A stretch of 49,110 nucleotides of DNA from Clostridiales bacterium (lineage in GTDB: Bacteria > Bacillota > Clostridia > Lachnospirales > Lachnospiraceae): positions 1 to 49,110 of the forward strand of contig JALFSR010000058.1 in NCBI GenBank assembly GCA_022778745.1, written 5' to 3'. The notes beneath the pieces were generated by a model. That model was not told where the DNA came from and ran no database searches. It was given only the letters and a program-made list of their open reading frames with translations. Both the position numbers and the translations under genes were made by a program. Of this stretch, positions 33,858 to 41,792 are shown in pieces (positions within the stretch are counted from its first letter, which is position 1; the number at the start of each line of letters is the position of its first letter).

Positions 33858-34823
33858 TCAAAAGCATCTGCTTTTTTTGTCTGTTGTCTCCATACGTTCA
33901 AAGACACGAAGCTTCGCGCTTTTTGAACGGCTATTGTATGCAAGTTCTTCTTCACTTGGCAAAATCGGTTTTCGTGTCACTACACGTCCTTTTGACACTT
34001 TTTTACATACACACACTGGAAACTCTGGTGGGCATGTACATGGATTTTCATTTAGACGAAAACGATTTTTTACAATTCTATCTTCTAACGAATGGAATGT
34101 AATAATACTAAGCCGCCCCCCTGGCTTTAAACGTGCAATCATCCGATCAATCGAATTTTCCAGTACATCTAATTCTGCATTCAATTCGATACGGATTGCC
34201 TGAAATGTACGTTTGGCAGGATGTCCACCTGTCGCGCGACATTTTGCTGGTATCGCAGCTTTGATACATTCAATTAATTCTCCCGTTGTCGTAATCTGCT
34301 TTTCATTTCTTCTTTTTACAATATGCTTGGCAATGTTTTTTGCAAACTTATCTTCTCCATAATCTCTTATAATTCGATATAATTCCTGCTCACTATATTC
34401 GTTCACAATATCTTTTGCCGTTTTTTGCTGTCTTTGATCCATACGCATATCAAGCGGTGCATCTTCTCGATACGTAAATCCTCGCTGTGCCTGATCAAGC
34501 TGGTATGATGAAACTCCAAGATCTAACATAATCCCATCTACCTTTTCAATGCCAAGCTGATTCAATACAGCATCAAAATCAGCATAATTACTTCTTACTA
34601 TGCTGACTTTATCCCCAAACTGCTTTAATCTCTCAGTAGCCGCCTGTATCGCATCTCCATCTTGATCAATTCCAACAAAATGTCCAAATTCCCCCAGTCT
34701 GCTGCAAACTTCAAATGCATGTCCGCCTCCGCCAAGTGTTCCATCTACATAACATCCATCTGGACGAATATGCAGACTCTCTATGGTTTCTTCTAATAAG
34801 ACCGATTTATGCGAAAATTCCAT
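33858..34823 (-). CDS. rsmH: 16S rRNA (cytosine(1402)-N(4))-methyltransferase
   Basis: RsmH (MraW) methylates N4 of C1402 in the 16S rRNA decoding centre. The 321-residue product shows the SAM-binding [21 protein letters not shown], the [20 protein letters not shown] region and the C-terminal [21 protein letters not shown]. It follows the mraZ remnant by 15 bases. Confidence 0.96.
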   Translation of the reverse strand: MEFSHKSVLLEETIESLHIRPDGCYVDGTLGGGGHAFEVCSRLGEFGHFVGIDQDGDAIQAATERLKQFGDKVSIVRSNYADFDAVLNQLGIEKVDGIMLDLGVSSYQLDQAQRGFTYREDAPLDMRMDQRQQKTAKDIVNEYSEQELYRIIRDYGEDKFAKNIAKHIVKRRNEKQITTTGELIECIKAAIPAKCRATGGHPAKRTFQAIRIELNAELDVLENSIDRMIARLKPGGRLSIITFHSLEDRIVKNRFRLNENPCTCPPEFPVCVCKKVSKGRVVTRKPILPSEEELAYNSRSKSAKLRVFERMETTDKKSRCF

Positions 34824-34838
34824 TTTTCCTCCTATCCA

Positions 34839-35138
34839 TTATAATTGAAGGTCTTCCAGGCTGCCTGCCAACTCCTCAATATCATCAAATGCATTGTATT
34901 CTTCCCAAGCATTTTTATCCCAAATCTCAATTCTTTGCCCGACACCTGCAATAATAACTTCTTTTTCAAGCGATGCATATGCCCTCAAATTTGGTGGAAT
35001 CAATATTCTTCCCTGCTTATCACACTCGCATTGTATCGAACCAGTAAAGAAAAATCGACTCAGCCGTCTGATCTTTAGATTTGTAATACTGGGAGAGGCA
35101 CAAAGTTTATCCGTAAACTTTTTCCCACTTTGCCCCAC
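34839..35138 (-). pseudogene. mraZ: mraZ remnant lacking the first AbrB-like half
   Basis: MraZ is a DNA-binding repressor of the dcw operon built from two tandem AbrB-like domains, usually about 142 residues. Here only the second half is recognisable: RLSRFFFTGSIQCECDKQGR, then ILIPPNLRAYASLEKEVIIAG and IEIWDKNAWEEY in order. The first domain, with its own D.KGR motif and the usual MFMGEY start, is absent; the frame opens at GTG 35138 inside the operator, and no ribosome site precedes it. No other frame upstream encodes the missing part: that space is the promoter. A deletion joining the operator to about codon 55 explains this. A 99-residue single-domain product from the GTG, perhaps leaderless, cannot be excluded. 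Confidence 0.75.
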
Positions 35139-35178
35139 TATCTATTACTATATTAAATGAATTGTTCAAAAATATCAA
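35115..35178 (-). promoter_or_regulatory. dcw promoter with MraZ-type operator repeats
   Basis: A near-consensus promoter lies on the minus strand: -35 TTGATA (35173-35178), 17 bases, -10 TAATAT (35150-35155). Just downstream, 35115-35139 reads AGTGGGGCAA AGTGGGAAAA AGTTT, i.e. two full and one partial GTGGG repeats at 10-base spacing, the arrangement of MraZ-binding boxes before mraZ in many bacteria. The boxes overlap the predicted transcription start near 35143. Confidence 0.75.
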
Positions 35179-35440
35179 GTCCCAAATGAGAAACATTATA
35201 AAGAAATCACATATTTTTCATTGAATTTTGAGTAAACACAAATAAGAGTGCACGAATTGTATCATGAAAGACAAAAATAAATGAATTAAACCCAAATGAC
35301 CGATTTATAAAATATATTTTTTAAACGATATAAAAAAGTGAGAATTCACAATAATTTTCCCACTTTTTTATATTTACATGCAAGCTCAAATCAAACAAAA
35401 ATGCCAGCATTTCTATTTGCCATATTCTTATATTTTGATG

Positions 35441-35526
35441 TTGGGGTCAAAAGATAGTTTGACCCCATAATACCTACGGATTGCTCCGCACTATGTGTTT
35501 TCGCAATCCTAGAAACATTCGAAATT
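35441..35526. repeat. Dispersed structured repeat, copy E (left half)
   Basis: It begins with a perfect 9-bp hairpin GGGGTCAAA / TTTGACCCC (35443-35451, 35458-35466), followed by the second hairpin GGATTGC / GCAATCC (35478-35484, 35503-35509) and the tail AGAAACATTCGAAATT. It matches the first half of copy D and ends 9 bases before the lgt stop. The rest of the 35179-35440 gap is AT-rich and shows no gene. Confidence 0.75.
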
Positions 35527-35535
35527 TTATCATTA

Positions 35536-36417
35536 TCAAGCTGCTGCCTGTTTTCTTTTTTTTGTAAGATTTACAATTAATACAATCAATGCTGCGATTA
35601 CTAATACTGCGGATAAAAGCTGAGACACTGCAATAGATGTTCTAAACAATTTTAATTGATCCGTACGCAATCCCTCAATCCAAAACCTTCCAATTCCATA
35701 TCCAATAAAATAAAGGCACATCGTTTGTCCATTGAATTTTTTATGTCTGCGGGTAATCAACAGTAAAATCAATACGCCAATATTCCAAACGGATTCATAT
35801 AAAAATGTCGGATGAACTTGAATATATTCTATGCCATCTTTTATAATCGGATTTGCTGCAAAATGATCTGCAAGCTGCTGTGATATCATATTTGGGTTAA
35901 CAAGATCTCTGCGAATCTGCATCGCAAATAAATTATCCGTATAACCACCGAATGCTTCGCAGTTTACGAAATTTCCCCATCTGCCAATAATCTGTCCCGT
36001 CACTAATCCAAATGCCGCACAGTCTCCAATTTTTGCAATTGAGACTTTTCTTTTTTTGCAAAATACAATCATCATTAATACAACTGCGATAATTCCTCCA
36101 TAAATCGCAAGTCCTCCTGCCCGCAAATTAAAAATTTGAAGCAAGTCATCTTTGTAATCATCCCATGCAAATATGACATAATAAGTTCTTGCTCCAATAA
36201 TTGCAGTAATGATTGTCCAAATGGCAAAATCAGTCATTATATCTAAATCAACCTGTTCCTTTTTTGCAATATAACAGGCAAGACAAATTCCAACTAAAAA
36301 GCCAGTCCCGACAATTACCCCATAGTAAGCAATCGAAAATCCAAATACAGAAAAACTTTTTGAAATATGAGGCACCTGCAGTCCTAAATGAACAAAATTA
36401 ATATCTGGTAAACTCAT
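35536..36417 (-). CDS. lgt: Phosphatidylglycerol--prolipoprotein diacylglyceryl transferase
   Basis: Lgt attaches diacylglycerol to the lipobox Cys of prolipoproteins, such as the GerMN lipoprotein and the ABC binding protein in this window. The product of about 293 residues has seven predicted membrane segments and the signature GQIIGRWGNFVNCEAFGG, seen as GRWGNFVN.E, plus HPTFLYESVWN. ATG 36417 has GGAG 7 bases upstream; GTG 36423 overlaps that site and is less likely. It lies upstream of the dcw promoter in the same orientation. Confidence 0.95.
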   Translation of the reverse strand: MSLPDINFVHLGLQVPHISKSFSVFGFSIAYYGVIVGTGFLVGICLACYIAKKEQVDLDIMTDFAIWTIITAIIGARTYYVIFAWDDYKDDLLQIFNLRAGGLAIYGGIIAVVLMMIVFCKKRKVSIAKIGDCAAFGLVTGQIIGRWGNFVNCEAFGGYTDNLFAMQIRRDLVNPNMISQQLADHFAANPIIKDGIEYIQVHPTFLYESVWNIGVLILLLITRRHKKFNGQTMCLYFIGYGIGRFWIEGLRTDQLKLFRTSIAVSQLLSAVLVIAALIVLIVNLTKKRKQAAA

Positions 36418-36520
36418 ATACACTCTCCTATTCTTATTTTGTAACTATTTTATCACTATTTTTTTCAACGCTTATCATATCATAAATAATAAGAGAATGC
36501 AATTGAATCCATTTTCTTTG

Positions 36521-36549
36521 TTGTATTTCTCGTAAAGTTATGATACACT
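36521..36549 (+). promoter_or_regulatory. Promoter of ychF
   Basis: A -35 TTGTAT (36521-36526) and a -10 TACACT (36544-36549) are spaced by 17 bases. The leader of about 105 bases holds a short hairpin TTCCCA/TGGGAA (around 36596-36613) of unknown role. Confidence 0.4.
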
Positions 36550-36659
36550 GATACCATATCCAAGTCAACTATGACAACATAAGAAAACATCATTTTTCCC
36601 ATAAAGTCGTGGGAAGATTGTCTGTTAGAAATTTATGAAAGTTAGAAAGGATTTTTACC

Positions 36660-37757
36660 ATGAAATTAGGTATTGTTGGATTACCAAATGTAGGAAAAAG
36701 TACATTATTTAATTCATTAACAAAAGCTGGCGCAGAATCCGCCAATTATCCATTTTGTACCATCGATCCAAATGTAGGTGTTGTTCCAGTGCCAGATTTT
36801 CGTCTGTCATTGTTAGCAGATCTCTATAATTCCCGTAAAATTACACCTGCTGTTATCGAATTTGTAGATATCGCAGGTTTAGTAAAAGGTGCATCCAAAG
36901 GAGAAGGATTAGGAAACCAATTCCTTGCGAATATTCGTGAAGTTGATGCGATTGTTCATGTAGTCCGCTGCTTTGATGACCCAAATGTTATCCATGTCGA
37001 TGGAAGTGTTGATCCAGTACGCGATATTGAGACCATTAATCTCGAATTAATTTTTGCCGATTTAGAAGTGTTGGAACGCCGCATTGCGAAGACTGCTCGT
37101 GGTGCGAGAAATGATAAAACTCTTGCAAAGGAATTAGATACATTAAACAAAATTAAAGCAATCTTAGAAGAAGGAAAAGCAGCAAAGACATTTGTACCAG
37201 AAGATGAAGACGAAGCAGCTCTCGTATCTGAATTAAATCTTCTCACATCAAAGCCAGTTATTTTCGCTGCAAATGTAACAGATGATGATCTTGCTGATGA
37301 TGCTGCATCTAATTCTTATGTGCAGGCAGTACGCGAATTTGCAAAGGAAGACGGCAGTGAAGTATTCGTTATCTGTGCTCAAATTGAACAGGAGATTTCT
37401 GAGTTGGATGAAGATGAACGAAAAATGTTCTTAGAAGAACTTGGTTTAAATGAATCTGGTTTGGAGAAATTAATTACTGCGAGCTACCATATTCTTGGCT
37501 TAATCAGCTATTTAACCGCTGGTGAAACAGAGACAAGAGCTTGGACAATTACAAAAGGAATGAAAGCACCTCAGGCAGCCGGCAAGATTCACTCTGATTT
37601 TGAGCGTGGATTTATCCGTGCCGAAGTTGTAAATTACCAAGATCTGTTAGACTGCAAGGCATATTCTGTTGCAAAAGAAAAGGGACTGGTGCGTCTTGAA
37701 GGAAAAGACTACGTTGTACAGGACGGAGATGTTATTTTATTCCGTTTCAACGTCTAA
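36660..37757 (+). CDS. ychF: Redox-regulated ATPase YchF
   Basis: YchF (Ola1 family) is an Obg-related P-loop protein that prefers ATP, binds ribosomes and influences stress responses. The 365-residue product has the P-loop [12 protein letters not shown] at residue 6, switch motif [20 protein letters not shown], an inserted helical coiled coil (about 120-200) and the C-terminal TGS-like domain ending [21 protein letters not shown]. The NKxD motif of GTPases is replaced by the ANVTDDD stretch, as in other YchF proteins. AAGGA lies upstream of the ATG. Confidence 0.95.
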   Translation: MKLGIVGLPNVGKSTLFNSLTKAGAESANYPFCTIDPNVGVVPVPDFRLSLLADLYNSRKITPAVIEFVDIAGLVKGASKGEGLGNQFLANIREVDAIVHVVRCFDDPNVIHVDGSVDPVRDIETINLELIFADLEVLERRIAKTARGARNDKTLAKELDTLNKIKAILEEGKAAKTFVPEDEDEAALVSELNLLTSKPVIFAANVTDDDLADDAASNSYVQAVREFAKEDGSEVFVICAQIEQEISELDEDERKMFLEELGLNESGLEKLITASYHILGLISYLTAGETETRAWTITKGMKAPQAAGKIHSDFERGFIRAEVVNYQDLLDCKAYSVAKEKGLVRLEGKDYVVQDGDVILFRFNV

Positions 37758-37781
37758 TAAACAATAAAGAGAGGTATGATT

Positions 37782-38126
37782 ATGGCAAACTATGATATTT
37801 CCAAAATGGAAGATTTGACAGTTACATTAACACTTGATGATGATACAGAATTAGAATGTGCTGTCATCACAATTTTCGAAGCAGATGGCAGAGACTACAT
37901 CGCATTGCTTCCATTAGAAGGCGAAGATTTTGAAGATGGTTCTGTTTATTTATATCGTTACGCCGAAGAAAATGGCGAACCAGAACTTCAGAATATCGAG
38001 ACAGACGAAGAATACGATATCGTATCCGATGCATTCGATGAATGGCTTGATACACAAGAATACGATGAGATCGTCGGGGAAGATGAAATCGATGGCGAAT
38101 TTGAAGACGACTTTGACGAAGAATAA
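37782..38126 (+). CDS. DUF1292-family acidic protein
   Basis: This 114-residue, strongly acidic protein has the DUF1292 pattern (LTLDDDTELECAVITIFEADGRDYIALLP, then VYLYRY and a DAFDEWL stretch). The family is common in Firmicutes and its function is unknown. The ATG at 37782 is chosen because GAGAGG stands 7 bases upstream. It follows ychF by 24 bases and probably shares its transcript. Confidence 0.85.
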   Translation: MANYDISKMEDLTVTLTLDDDTELECAVITIFEADGRDYIALLPLEGEDFEDGSVYLYRYAEENGEPELQNIETDEEYDIVSDAFDEWLDTQEYDEIVGEDEIDGEFEDDFDEE

Positions 38127-38137
38127 TGAATAACAAC

Positions 38138-38227
38138 AAAAGGACAATTATACGAGCAGCCCAATTCGATTTTATCCTATAAGATAATACTCGAATGACT
38201 GAATAGCTTCTCGTATAACTGTCCTTT
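38138..38227. terminator. Bidirectional terminator between the DUF1292 gene and alaX
   Basis: AAAGGACAATTATACGAG (38138-38155) pairs with CTCGTATAACTGTCCTTT (38210-38227) with one mismatch. The loop itself holds a second stem (ATTCGA/TCGAAT with ATC/GAT inside). A-rich and T-rich flanks allow use from both strands, as expected between convergent genes. Confidence 0.75.
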
Positions 38228-38256
38228 TCTTTTGACCTTGTTTTTTATCACTTATT

Positions 38257-39447
38257 TTACATACTCAAAGGTTTACAATAAAATGAATTTGCAGCATCCG
38301 TTTTACATTCAAAATATTGTTGTACTTTAGATTGATCTGCTTTTACGGAGCCTTGTACAAAAAATGGTTTTCCGCCGCCTCGTCCATTCAACTCTGTATT
38401 CATCTGCTTCACAAATGCACGTAAATCACCATCTGCCTGTCCAATGGCATATCGCATACTTCCGTCTTCTGCTGGAGAAAATACAGCACAAATTCCCTTG
38501 CAGCTTTCCATACATGCAACTGCAAGCTTACGTATCGAATCGGATGTCAGACCTTCTTCAAACAATAATACATTTCCTGCATCCTTGATTTGCTCTGCAA
38601 TAGCACGAAACTCTTTTTCTTCCATCTTCATAATGTGACCTTTCAAATGAAAGTTTTCCTCTGCTAACCGCTGTACAGATTCTGCTACTTTTTCTTGTTT
38701 TGCAGATAATAATACAGAAATTTCTGTATTTTGGTGTTGGAGCATATTCATATAATCCAATACTCTCTTTCCGCATATCATCTCCATGCGTACTCCTTGA
38801 CGAAATTTCTGCACAGATAATAATTTTACCATTCCAATTTCTCCACTGCAATGTACATGCAGTCCACAACATGCACAAATATCGCCCTCTGGAAATGTAA
38901 CAATTCGTACTGCTCCGCTTAATTCTTTTTTGCTTCGATATGGGATTACTTTTAATTGTTCCTGTGTCGGAAACGAAACTTCACATGCTCTGTTTTCCCA
39001 TATATAACGATTTACTTCAAGTTCGACTTCCTGCATCTGTTCCTGTGTAAGTTCTCCATTAAAATCGATCGTAACGACATCAGCTCCCATATGAAATCCA
39101 ACATTATCATATCCAAATTTTCGATGAATAACTCCACTTACAATATGCTCGCCTGAATGCTGCTGCATCAAATCAAATCGACGCTGCCAGTCAATTGTAC
39201 CTGTTACAGTTGCACCGACTTCCAAAGGAGCATCTGTGTAATGAATAATTGTCTCCTTTTTTTCATGAACTTCTGTTACACGACAATCTCCTAATATTCC
39301 AGTATCCCAAGGCTGTCCTCCACCTTCTGGATAAAAGGCTGTTCGGTCTAAAATAATTTCATATCCCTTTTTTCCTGCTTGGCATTCCAATACTTTCGCA
39401 GTGAATTCCATTTGATACTCATTTGAATAAAATAATTTTTCTGTCAT
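38257..39447 (-). CDS. AlaX-type alanyl-tRNA editing protein
   Basis: AlaX proteins are free-standing editing domains related to AlaRS that hydrolyse Ser- or Gly-tRNA(Ala). The 396-residue long form has an N-terminal barrel (FYPEGGGQPWDTG), the zinc-binding HSGEHIVSGVIH motif and a second Cys/His set in CACCGLHVHCSGEIG, followed by a helical linker (about 250-300) and a DHHA1 domain ending with NGRGGGKPFFVQGS. ATG 39447 has AGAGG just upstream; the TTG at 39459 is less likely. It stands alone between two terminators. Confidence 0.9.
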   Translation of the reverse strand: MTEKLFYSNEYQMEFTAKVLECQAGKKGYEIILDRTAFYPEGGGQPWDTGILGDCRVTEVHEKKETIIHYTDAPLEVGATVTGTIDWQRRFDLMQQHSGEHIVSGVIHRKFGYDNVGFHMGADVVTIDFNGELTQEQMQEVELEVNRYIWENRACEVSFPTQEQLKVIPYRSKKELSGAVRIVTFPEGDICACCGLHVHCSGEIGMVKLLSVQKFRQGVRMEMICGKRVLDYMNMLQHQNTEISVLLSAKQEKVAESVQRLAEENFHLKGHIMKMEEKEFRAIAEQIKDAGNVLLFEEGLTSDSIRKLAVACMESCKGICAVFSPAEDGSMRYAIGQADGDLRAFVKQMNTELNGRGGGKPFFVQGSVKADQSKVQQYFECKTDAANSFYCKPLSM

Positions 39448-39515
39448 AATTCCTCTCAATCTCTTATCTTTTATATAATAAGTCGTTTTATATAATCAGC
39501 TGTGAAACAGAAAAA

Positions 39516-39541
39516 AGTCCTGAAGCAAATGCTTCAGGACT
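39516..39541 (-). terminator. Terminator of the tRNA operon
   Basis: AGTCCTGAAGC / GCTTCAGGACT form a perfect 11-bp stem with loop AAAT, followed on the minus strand by TTTTTTC. It lies 6 bases after tRNA-Arg. Confidence 0.9.
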
Positions 39542-39547
39542 CTCTAG

Positions 39548-39621
<74 letters not shown>

Positions 39622-39643
39622 GTATGTCATATTTATATGACAA

Positions 39644-39716
39644 CTCCCCGAGTAGGACTCGAACCTACGACAGCGCGGTTAACAGCCGCGTGCTCTACCG
39701 ACTGAGCTATCGAGGA
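39644..39716 (-). tRNA. tRNA-Asn (anticodon GTT)
   Basis: 73 bases fold as a cloverleaf: acceptor TCCTCGA/TCGGGGA, anticodon arm CGCGG-CTGTTAA-CCGCG (anticodon GTT), T arm with GGTTCGAGTCC, discriminator G. The 3' CCA is not encoded. It precedes tRNA-Arg by 22 bases in the same transcript. Confidence 0.95.
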
Positions 39717-39753
39717 ATATCGTATCAGGATTTACTCGCCGACTCCTTGAACT

Positions 39754-39781
39754 ATTATATCAAACTTTTTTTATTTGTCAA
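39754..39781 (-). promoter_or_regulatory. tRNA operon promoter P1 (proximal)
   Basis: A consensus -35 TTGACA (39776-39781) and -10 TATAAT (39754-39759) are 16 bases apart. It lies about 38 bases before tRNA-Asn and is preceded by AAAAAAGTAC, the same context as P2. Confidence 0.8.
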
Positions 39782-39845
39782 GTACTTTTTTGCACTTTTT
39801 AATATTCTGTTTTGTTGTCATCATGTATTTCCTTCAACGATATGC

Positions 39846-39874
39846 ATTATAGCATGTTCTAAAACTAATGTCAA
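39846..39874 (-). promoter_or_regulatory. tRNA operon promoter P2 (distal)
   Basis: A consensus -35 TTGACA (39869-39874), 17 bases, and an extended -10 TGCTATAAT (core 39846-39851). P1 and P2 share the 16-base block AAAAAAGTACTTGACA, which suggests duplication of an upstream element plus -35. Confidence 0.8.
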
Positions 39875-39931
39875 GTACTTTTTTCAAATTTTTTTCAAAA
39901 TTGTTTTTGAGTTGTTTTTATTGTGTTTGAT

Positions 39932-40471
39932 TTATTCATCTTCATCATCTACTGCAACTGATACGCTTGATACAGCTGTCGAAATCGCAACAATAACAAC
40001 TACTACTATGACAAGTCCAATCAGAAGTACAAGCAACATCAATCCCGATGATTTTTGCTCACCATTTGCATTTTGACTTAATATATCTTGTGAAGCTTCT
40101 GCCGAAATGCTTCCTGCTTGTACAGATGATGCAGCAACGGAATCTGTTATGCTTGGTGCGATATCTGCCGATACCTCTGAACTTGGCACTGGATTTGCTG
40201 CTTTAATAATCGCTGGTGCAGATACTGCTGGTGTAGTATCTGTCACTGCTGGTGTAGTATCTGCCAACACGGATGCATCTGTCACCGCTGGTGTCGATAC
40301 TGTTACAGCTCCCACTGATTCCACTGCTGCACTCACATCTTGCGCAACAGAAGACACCGACTGTACTTCCACAGCTGCCGCACCATACATTGGCATTAAT
40401 ACTGCAAAACCTATCATCATCGCAGCAGCAATACTACTTACGATTTTTTTTCCATTCTTTTTTAAATACAA
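39932..40471 (-). CDS. Ala/Val/Thr-rich low-complexity membrane protein, unknown function
   Basis: I do not recognise this protein of about 179 residues. It has a signal peptide or N-terminal anchor (about 12-33, ending GAAAVE), a central low-complexity region poor in aromatic residues with repeats of TPAVTD (three near-copies around 65-85), and a C-terminal membrane segment (about 145-168, LMLLVLLIGLVIVVVVIVAI) followed by an acidic tail DDEDE. The layout suggests a surface-exposed stalk held at the membrane. TTG 40471 is chosen as start since GAGGTGAT precedes it; GTG 40480 overlaps that site. It is monocistronic. Confidence 0.6.
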   Translation of the reverse strand: MYLKKNGKKIVSSIAAAMMIGFAVLMPMYGAAAVEVQSVSSVAQDVSAAVESVGAVTVSTPAVTDASVLADTTPAVTDTTPAVSAPAIIKAANPVPSSEVSADIAPSITDSVAASSVQAGSISAEASQDILSQNANGEQKSSGLMLLVLLIGLVIVVVVIVAISTAVSSVSVAVDDEDE

Positions 40472-40502
40472 TCTAATCACCTCATTTTTATTTTCTCCAC
40501 CA

Positions 40503-40531
40503 AGTATATCATAATTTTAGTTAAAGAAAAA
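40503..40531 (-). promoter_or_regulatory. Weak promoter candidate for the low-complexity membrane protein
   Basis: An extended -10 TGATATACT (core 40503-40508) lies 17 bases from a poor -35 (TTTTTC, 40526-40531). The leader would be about 25 bases. Confidence 0.3.
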
Positions 40532-40645
40532 GATTTATTTTTATTTCATTTAGCAATAATTTTATCTCTCTTTCTTACGGTAAATATGCAAAAGATCATT
40601 TTTTAAAATAGCACTTATATTTTCTACTACATACGTATTATTCTA

Positions 40646-40674
40646 TTGATATTATACACATAATATATTATAAT
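40646..40674 (+). promoter_or_regulatory. Promoter of the RluA-type gene
   Basis: A -35 TTGATA (40646-40651) and a consensus -10 TATAAT (40669-40674) are 17 bases apart, about 32 bases before the start codon. Confidence 0.7.
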
Positions 40675-40712
40675 TATTGTGTGAATTACTACTATATATA
40701 GAAAGGACTATT

Positions 40713-41612
40713 ATGCGCCGTCAATTTTATTATCCAGTTTCTGATACGGATGCTGGAATGAGTATTGAACAATTTTTAAAATCAAAAGGATATTCCCATC
40801 CTATTATTGTCTCTCTGAGAAAAGATCCCGAAGGGCTTTTAGTAGAGGGAAAAAAAGTTTATACGACCCATAAACTTCAGCAAGGAGAAGTTCTTTTTGT
40901 ATGCATTAATGAGACAGCTTCTTCTCCTAATATTGTACCATCATCTGTTCCATTTTCGATTGTCTATGAAGATGAGGATCTTCTTGTCATTAATAAACCA
41001 TCTGACACACCGATTCATCCATCTCAAGGTAACTATGACAATACACTTGCAAATGGTCTTGCCTATTATTTCAGTAAACAAAACTGCCCCTTTATTTATC
41101 GTGCAATTAATCGACTCGATCGAGATACTACTGGTCTTTTAATTATCGCAAAACACGCACTTAGTGCTGCTATTCTTTCTCGTATGGTCACAAACCGCAC
41201 GATTTCTCGTCATTACCTTGCCATCGCAGATGGTATTTTGCCAGAACATGGTATTATCGAGGCACCAATCGCCCGTCTAGATGGATCTACGATTGAGCGA
41301 TGTGTTGATTTTTCAAAAGGAGAATATGCAAAAACAGAATTTTGGCGTTTGGCTTCCTTTCATGACCGCACATTAATTAAGCTAAAACTTGAAACGGGCC
41401 GTACTCATCAAATACGCGTGCATATGAAACATATTCAGCATCCGCTGCTCGGAGATTTCATTTATCATCCAGATTATCGTTATATCAAACGTCAGGCACT
41501 GCATTCGTATTCTCTTGATTTTATTCATCCAATTACGAAAGAACCGATGCATTTTACTGCTCCACTGCCAGATGATATGATCCAAGCATTAAAACTTCCA
41601 ATCATTCCATAG
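40713..41612 (+). CDS. RluA-family pseudouridine synthase
   Basis: These enzymes convert specific uridines in rRNA or tRNA to pseudouridine. The 299-residue product has a short N-terminal S4-like region (about 1-75), and the catalytic domain with DLLVINKPSDTPIHPS, the motif NRLDRDTTGLL holding the catalytic Asp, and GRTHQIRVHMKHIQHPLLGD. ATG 40713 has AAAGGA 5 bases upstream; the in-frame ATG at 40677 has no site and lies at the promoter. The target uridine cannot be told from sequence. Confidence 0.9.
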   Translation: MRRQFYYPVSDTDAGMSIEQFLKSKGYSHPIIVSLRKDPEGLLVEGKKVYTTHKLQQGEVLFVCINETASSPNIVPSSVPFSIVYEDEDLLVINKPSDTPIHPSQGNYDNTLANGLAYYFSKQNCPFIYRAINRLDRDTTGLLIIAKHALSAAILSRMVTNRTISRHYLAIADGILPEHGIIEAPIARLDGSTIERCVDFSKGEYAKTEFWRLASFHDRTLIKLKLETGRTHQIRVHMKHIQHPLLGDFIYHPDYRYIKRQALHSYSLDFIHPITKEPMHFTAPLPDDMIQALKLPIIP

Positions 41613-41639
41613 ACAAGCGGATATCCCCACTTCTTTCGC

Positions 41640-41712
41640 CTTACGCAAAAGCGTAAGACATAAACTGCCTCCCATCAATTCGACCTAAAAATCAAATTGG
41701 CAGGAGGTCAGT
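41640..41712. terminator. Two hairpins in the convergent rluA / PPK2 gap
   Basis: CTTACGC-AAAA-GCGTAAG (41640-41657) is a perfect 7-bp hairpin without a T run. A second, imperfect stem pairs ACTGCCTCC.. (from 41664) with ..GGAGGTCAGT (to 41712) with AATT/AATT inside. Either may terminate or protect the convergent transcripts. No other feature was seen in 41613-41792. Confidence 0.4.
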
Positions 41713-41792
41713 TCAATAGATCCTAAAGCTGCCGATTTTGAAATATAACCATTTTTTATCTGCTGGTTCACTATTATTACAACAGCTTCTCG

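Noticed and set aside
33637-34203. 188-codon open frame on the plus strand
   Set aside because: It is antisense to ftsL and rsmH, both of which are clearly supported.
40107-40514. 135-codon plus-strand frame rich in Ala/Thr/Val
   Set aside because: It is the complement of the low-complexity minus-strand gene; the minus strand has the ribosome site, signal peptide and membrane helix.
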